Part shown: positions 4,385-6,003 of the stretch, piece after piece
Layout: the number at the start of each line of letters is the position of its first letter
Numbering within the stretch: the stretch's first letter is position 1
From: CAIZGX01 sp044349305
GTDB lineage: Bacteria; Bacteroidota; Bacteroidia; Flavobacteriales_D; Sanyastnellaceae
NCBI GenBank assembly: GCA_044349305.1
Contig: JBIKRF010000119.1
Span: forward strand, 1-6,003
Reading direction: 5' to 3'
DNA length: 6,003 nucleotides
Program-made: the position numbers and the translations under genes
Notes under the pieces: generated by a model
Databases searched by the model: none
Told to the model about the DNA's origin: nothing
The model's input: the letters and a program-made list of their open reading frames with translations, nothing else

Positions 4385-5728
4385 ATGATACAATTCAACA
4401 TAAACAAAAAAGTAAGTGTGCTGCTCGCAGTAGCGCTTGGTTTTGTTTCTCTCGGAACCGCTCAGCAAGCGTTGACCTTGTCTGCAGCAAAAGAGTTCGC
4501 AGTGAAGAATGCGTTTCAGGTAAAATCGAAGGCACTCGACGCAGAAACAGCGAGACTTCAGACCCAGGAACTTATAGGCATTGGTCTTCCACAGATCAAC
4601 GGTTCTATTCAATACCAAAATTTCATTGATCGTCCGACGAGTATTTTGCCGGGAGATTTCTTCGGTATGCCTGGACAAAATGTGGCAGTTCAATTTGGGG
4701 TTCCACAAACGTTAACTGCTGGTATAAATGCTTCGCAGTTGTTGTTCGACGGCTCTTGGTTAATAGGGCTTCAAGCCTCTAAGGCCTATGCTGCATTGCA
4801 AAATAAGAATATTATTAAAAGCGAAATTGAGGTGAAGCGCGCGACGGAAGAAGCATATCACCTGGCTGTTATTGCACAAGAGAGCATTTCACTTTTAACG
4901 GCTTCTCGAGATTTATTGAAGAACACGTTGGATCATACCATTGCTCTGAAGAACGAAGGTTTTGTTGAAACGCAAGATGTAGAACAACTTACTCTTTCAT
5001 TGAACGAATTGGAAGCGCGCATTCGCAATGCAGAAACCCAAGCAAAGATTGCAAAGACGCTATTGAAGTTTACAATTGGAATGAATGTAGAAGAAGAAAT
5101 AACGATTGCAGACAACAGCAAGACCATACTAGACAGCTTTAACGCACAACTGGTGCAATCTCCTTTTAATGCAGATAACTTAATTGATAACCAAATTATC
5201 AAAGACGGATTGGCACTTCAGAAATTGAATGTCAAAAATCAGCAGGCTCGTTTGCTTCCGAACATGGCTGCTTTTTACAGCGCCCAAAAACAAGCTCAAC
5301 GTCAAGAATTTAATTTCTTCGATGGTTCGCAGCCGTGGTACCCCACTCAAATCTGGGGTTTATCTATGAACATCCCACTGATTTCTGGCGGATCGAAGAT
5401 GAAAAGTATCCAACGCGCTGGAGTCGAAGTAAAACGTATGGAAGAGACGTTAGCCTTTTCAACGAACGCAGCGAAATTGGAGTATCAAGTAGGAATGGCT
5501 GAATACATGAACGCAACGCAGAACGTTGATCTAGCAATGCAGTCCTACAATTTGGCTGCAAGTATCTTGGGAAAAACGCAAATAAAATTTGATCAAGGGA
5601 CTTCTTCAAGTTTCGAATTGTCGAGACAAACCTCCCAACTTTTACAAGCACAAGTAACACTTATTCAAGCACGTTTGAGCTTAATGAATGCTCAAACAAG
5701 ACTTTCAAAATCGTTGAACGTATTATAA
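4385..5728 (+). CDS. TolC-family outer-membrane efflux protein
   Basis: This 447-residue protein runs from ATG 4385 to TAA 5726-5728, a normal length for outer-membrane factors. Residues 1-26 form a signal peptide: KK at 8-9, hydrophobic VSVLLAVALGFVSLG, likely cleavage after GTA. The mature part begins LTLSAAKEFAVKNAFQVKSKALD, the usual opening of OEP domains. A first helical hairpin follows to about residue 235, with an outer-membrane strand region around 68-115 (GLPQINGSIQYQNF; TAGINASQLLFDGSW). The second repeat starts near 275 (LALQKLNVKNQQARLLPNMAAFYSAQ), has its strand region around 320-345 (IWGLSMNIPLISGGSKM) and ends in long amphipathic helices. The trimer is expected to form the exit duct of a tripartite pump. 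It lies 8 nt after the regulator and 12 nt before the adaptor, so it is cotranscribed with both. The substrate cannot be inferred. Confidence 0.93.
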   Translation: MIQFNINKKVSVLLAVALGFVSLGTAQQALTLSAAKEFAVKNAFQVKSKALDAETARLQTQELIGIGLPQINGSIQYQNFIDRPTSILPGDFFGMPGQNVAVQFGVPQTLTAGINASQLLFDGSWLIGLQASKAYAALQNKNIIKSEIEVKRATEEAYHLAVIAQESISLLTASRDLLKNTLDHTIALKNEGFVETQDVEQLTLSLNELEARIRNAETQAKIAKTLLKFTIGMNVEEEITIADNSKTILDSFNAQLVQSPFNADNLIDNQIIKDGLALQKLNVKNQQARLLPNMAAFYSAQKQAQRQEFNFFDGSQPWYPTQIWGLSMNIPLISGGSKMKSIQRAGVEVKRMEETLAFSTNAAKLEYQVGMAEYMNATQNVDLAMQSYNLAASILGKTQIKFDQGTSSSFELSRQTSQLLQAQVTLIQARLSLMNAQTRLSKSLNVL

Positions 5729-5740
5729 TATTTTAAGAAA

Positions 5741-6003
5741 ATGAAATCCATGTATATCTCTAAAATCGCAGCTTCATTAGGATTAGCTGCTCTGTTGTTG
5801 GCTTCTTGCGGTTCAAAAGACAAGAATGCTCAGTTGAACGATTTGAAAGCGAAACGCTCTGAATTAGACGGACAAATTGCATCGCTTGAAAAAGAATTGG
5901 GCATTACCAACGCCGCAAAAGCAAGAAAGGTTGTGACTACCGATGTCGTAACTGCACCATTCAAACATTGTGTTGAAATTCAAGGAACAGTAGATGCAGA
6001 AAA
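5741..6003 (+). CDS. Periplasmic adaptor (membrane fusion) lipoprotein of a tripartite efflux pump, N-terminal part
   Basis: The frame opens at ATG 5741 and runs off the window after 87 full codons. Residues 1-23 are a lipoprotein signal: basic start (MKSMYISK), hydrophobic LGLAALLLAS and lipobox L-A-S-C with Cys23 as the lipidation site. Residues about 31-57 (QLNDLKAKRSELDG, QIASLEKELG) look like a short coiled coil. KVVTTDVVTAPFKHCVEIQGTVDAE follows, closely resembling the first beta-barrel strands of HlyD/AcrA-type adaptors of Bacteroidota RND pumps (V-x-x-x-F-x-H-x-V-E-x-Q-G-x-V-D). The adaptor would link the inner-membrane transporter to the TolC-like duct encoded 12 nt upstream. An RND transporter gene is expected next but is not in the window. 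The second ATG at codon 4 is a possible alternative start. A frame with no stop seen could still break beyond the edge. Confidence 0.88.
   Translation, partial: MKSMYISKIAASLGLAALLLASCGSKDKNAQLNDLKAKRSELDGQIASLEKELGITNAAKARKVVTTDVVTAPFKHCVEIQGTVDAE

Noticed and set aside
4280..4708. 142-codon minus-strand frame opposite the TetR/TolC junction
   Set aside because: It is antisense to two well-supported genes and its translation is Cys/Phe/Arg-rich and unlike any known protein.

Overview
The window looks like a chromosomal piece of a Bacteroidota genome, most likely Flavobacteriales. The evidence is the gene families (a TonB-receptor-like protein with an N-terminal carboxypeptidase-regulatory-like domain, a DUF2892/DUF6132 pair, a TetR-TolC-adaptor efflux operon), the lack of convincing Shine-Dalgarno sequences, and TAnnTTTG-type -7 boxes just before two start codons. 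No rRNA, tRNA, CRISPR array or insertion sequence is visible.

Layout. 3-356 (+): 3' end of a dihydroorotase gene. 860-439 (-): a two-gene operon of small membrane proteins (DUF2892 then DUF6132) joined by an ATGA stop/start overlap and convergent with the dihydroorotase gene. 1078-3486 (+): a complete 802-residue outer-membrane beta-barrel protein, divergent from the small operon. 3732-6003 (+): start of an efflux operon in the order TetR-family regulator, TolC-family outer-membrane factor (8 nt gap), lipoprotein periplasmic adaptor (12 nt gap, runs off the window). The inner-membrane pump, probably RND type, is expected just downstream. In this operon the first gene would control expression, and the other two would form the periplasmic bridge and outer-membrane duct of a tripartite exporter.

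The most unusual content is intergenic. All three non-operonic gaps (convergent, divergent and tandem) carry a chain of short perfect or near-perfect hairpins, 360-460, 927-1058 and 3493-3667. Consecutive hairpins are separated by a short spacer of fixed length: 2 nt in the first two chains, exactly 4 nt in the third. Stem sequences vary freely but keep their self-complementarity. In the second and third chains the spacer changes to its reverse complement at one point (CA to TG; ATGA to TCAT). Loops are mostly 3 nt and rich in GNA or its complement. The tight operonic junctions have no such elements. I do not recognise this as REP/BIME, CRISPR or an ordinary terminator, and it is the best candidate for something undescribed in the window.
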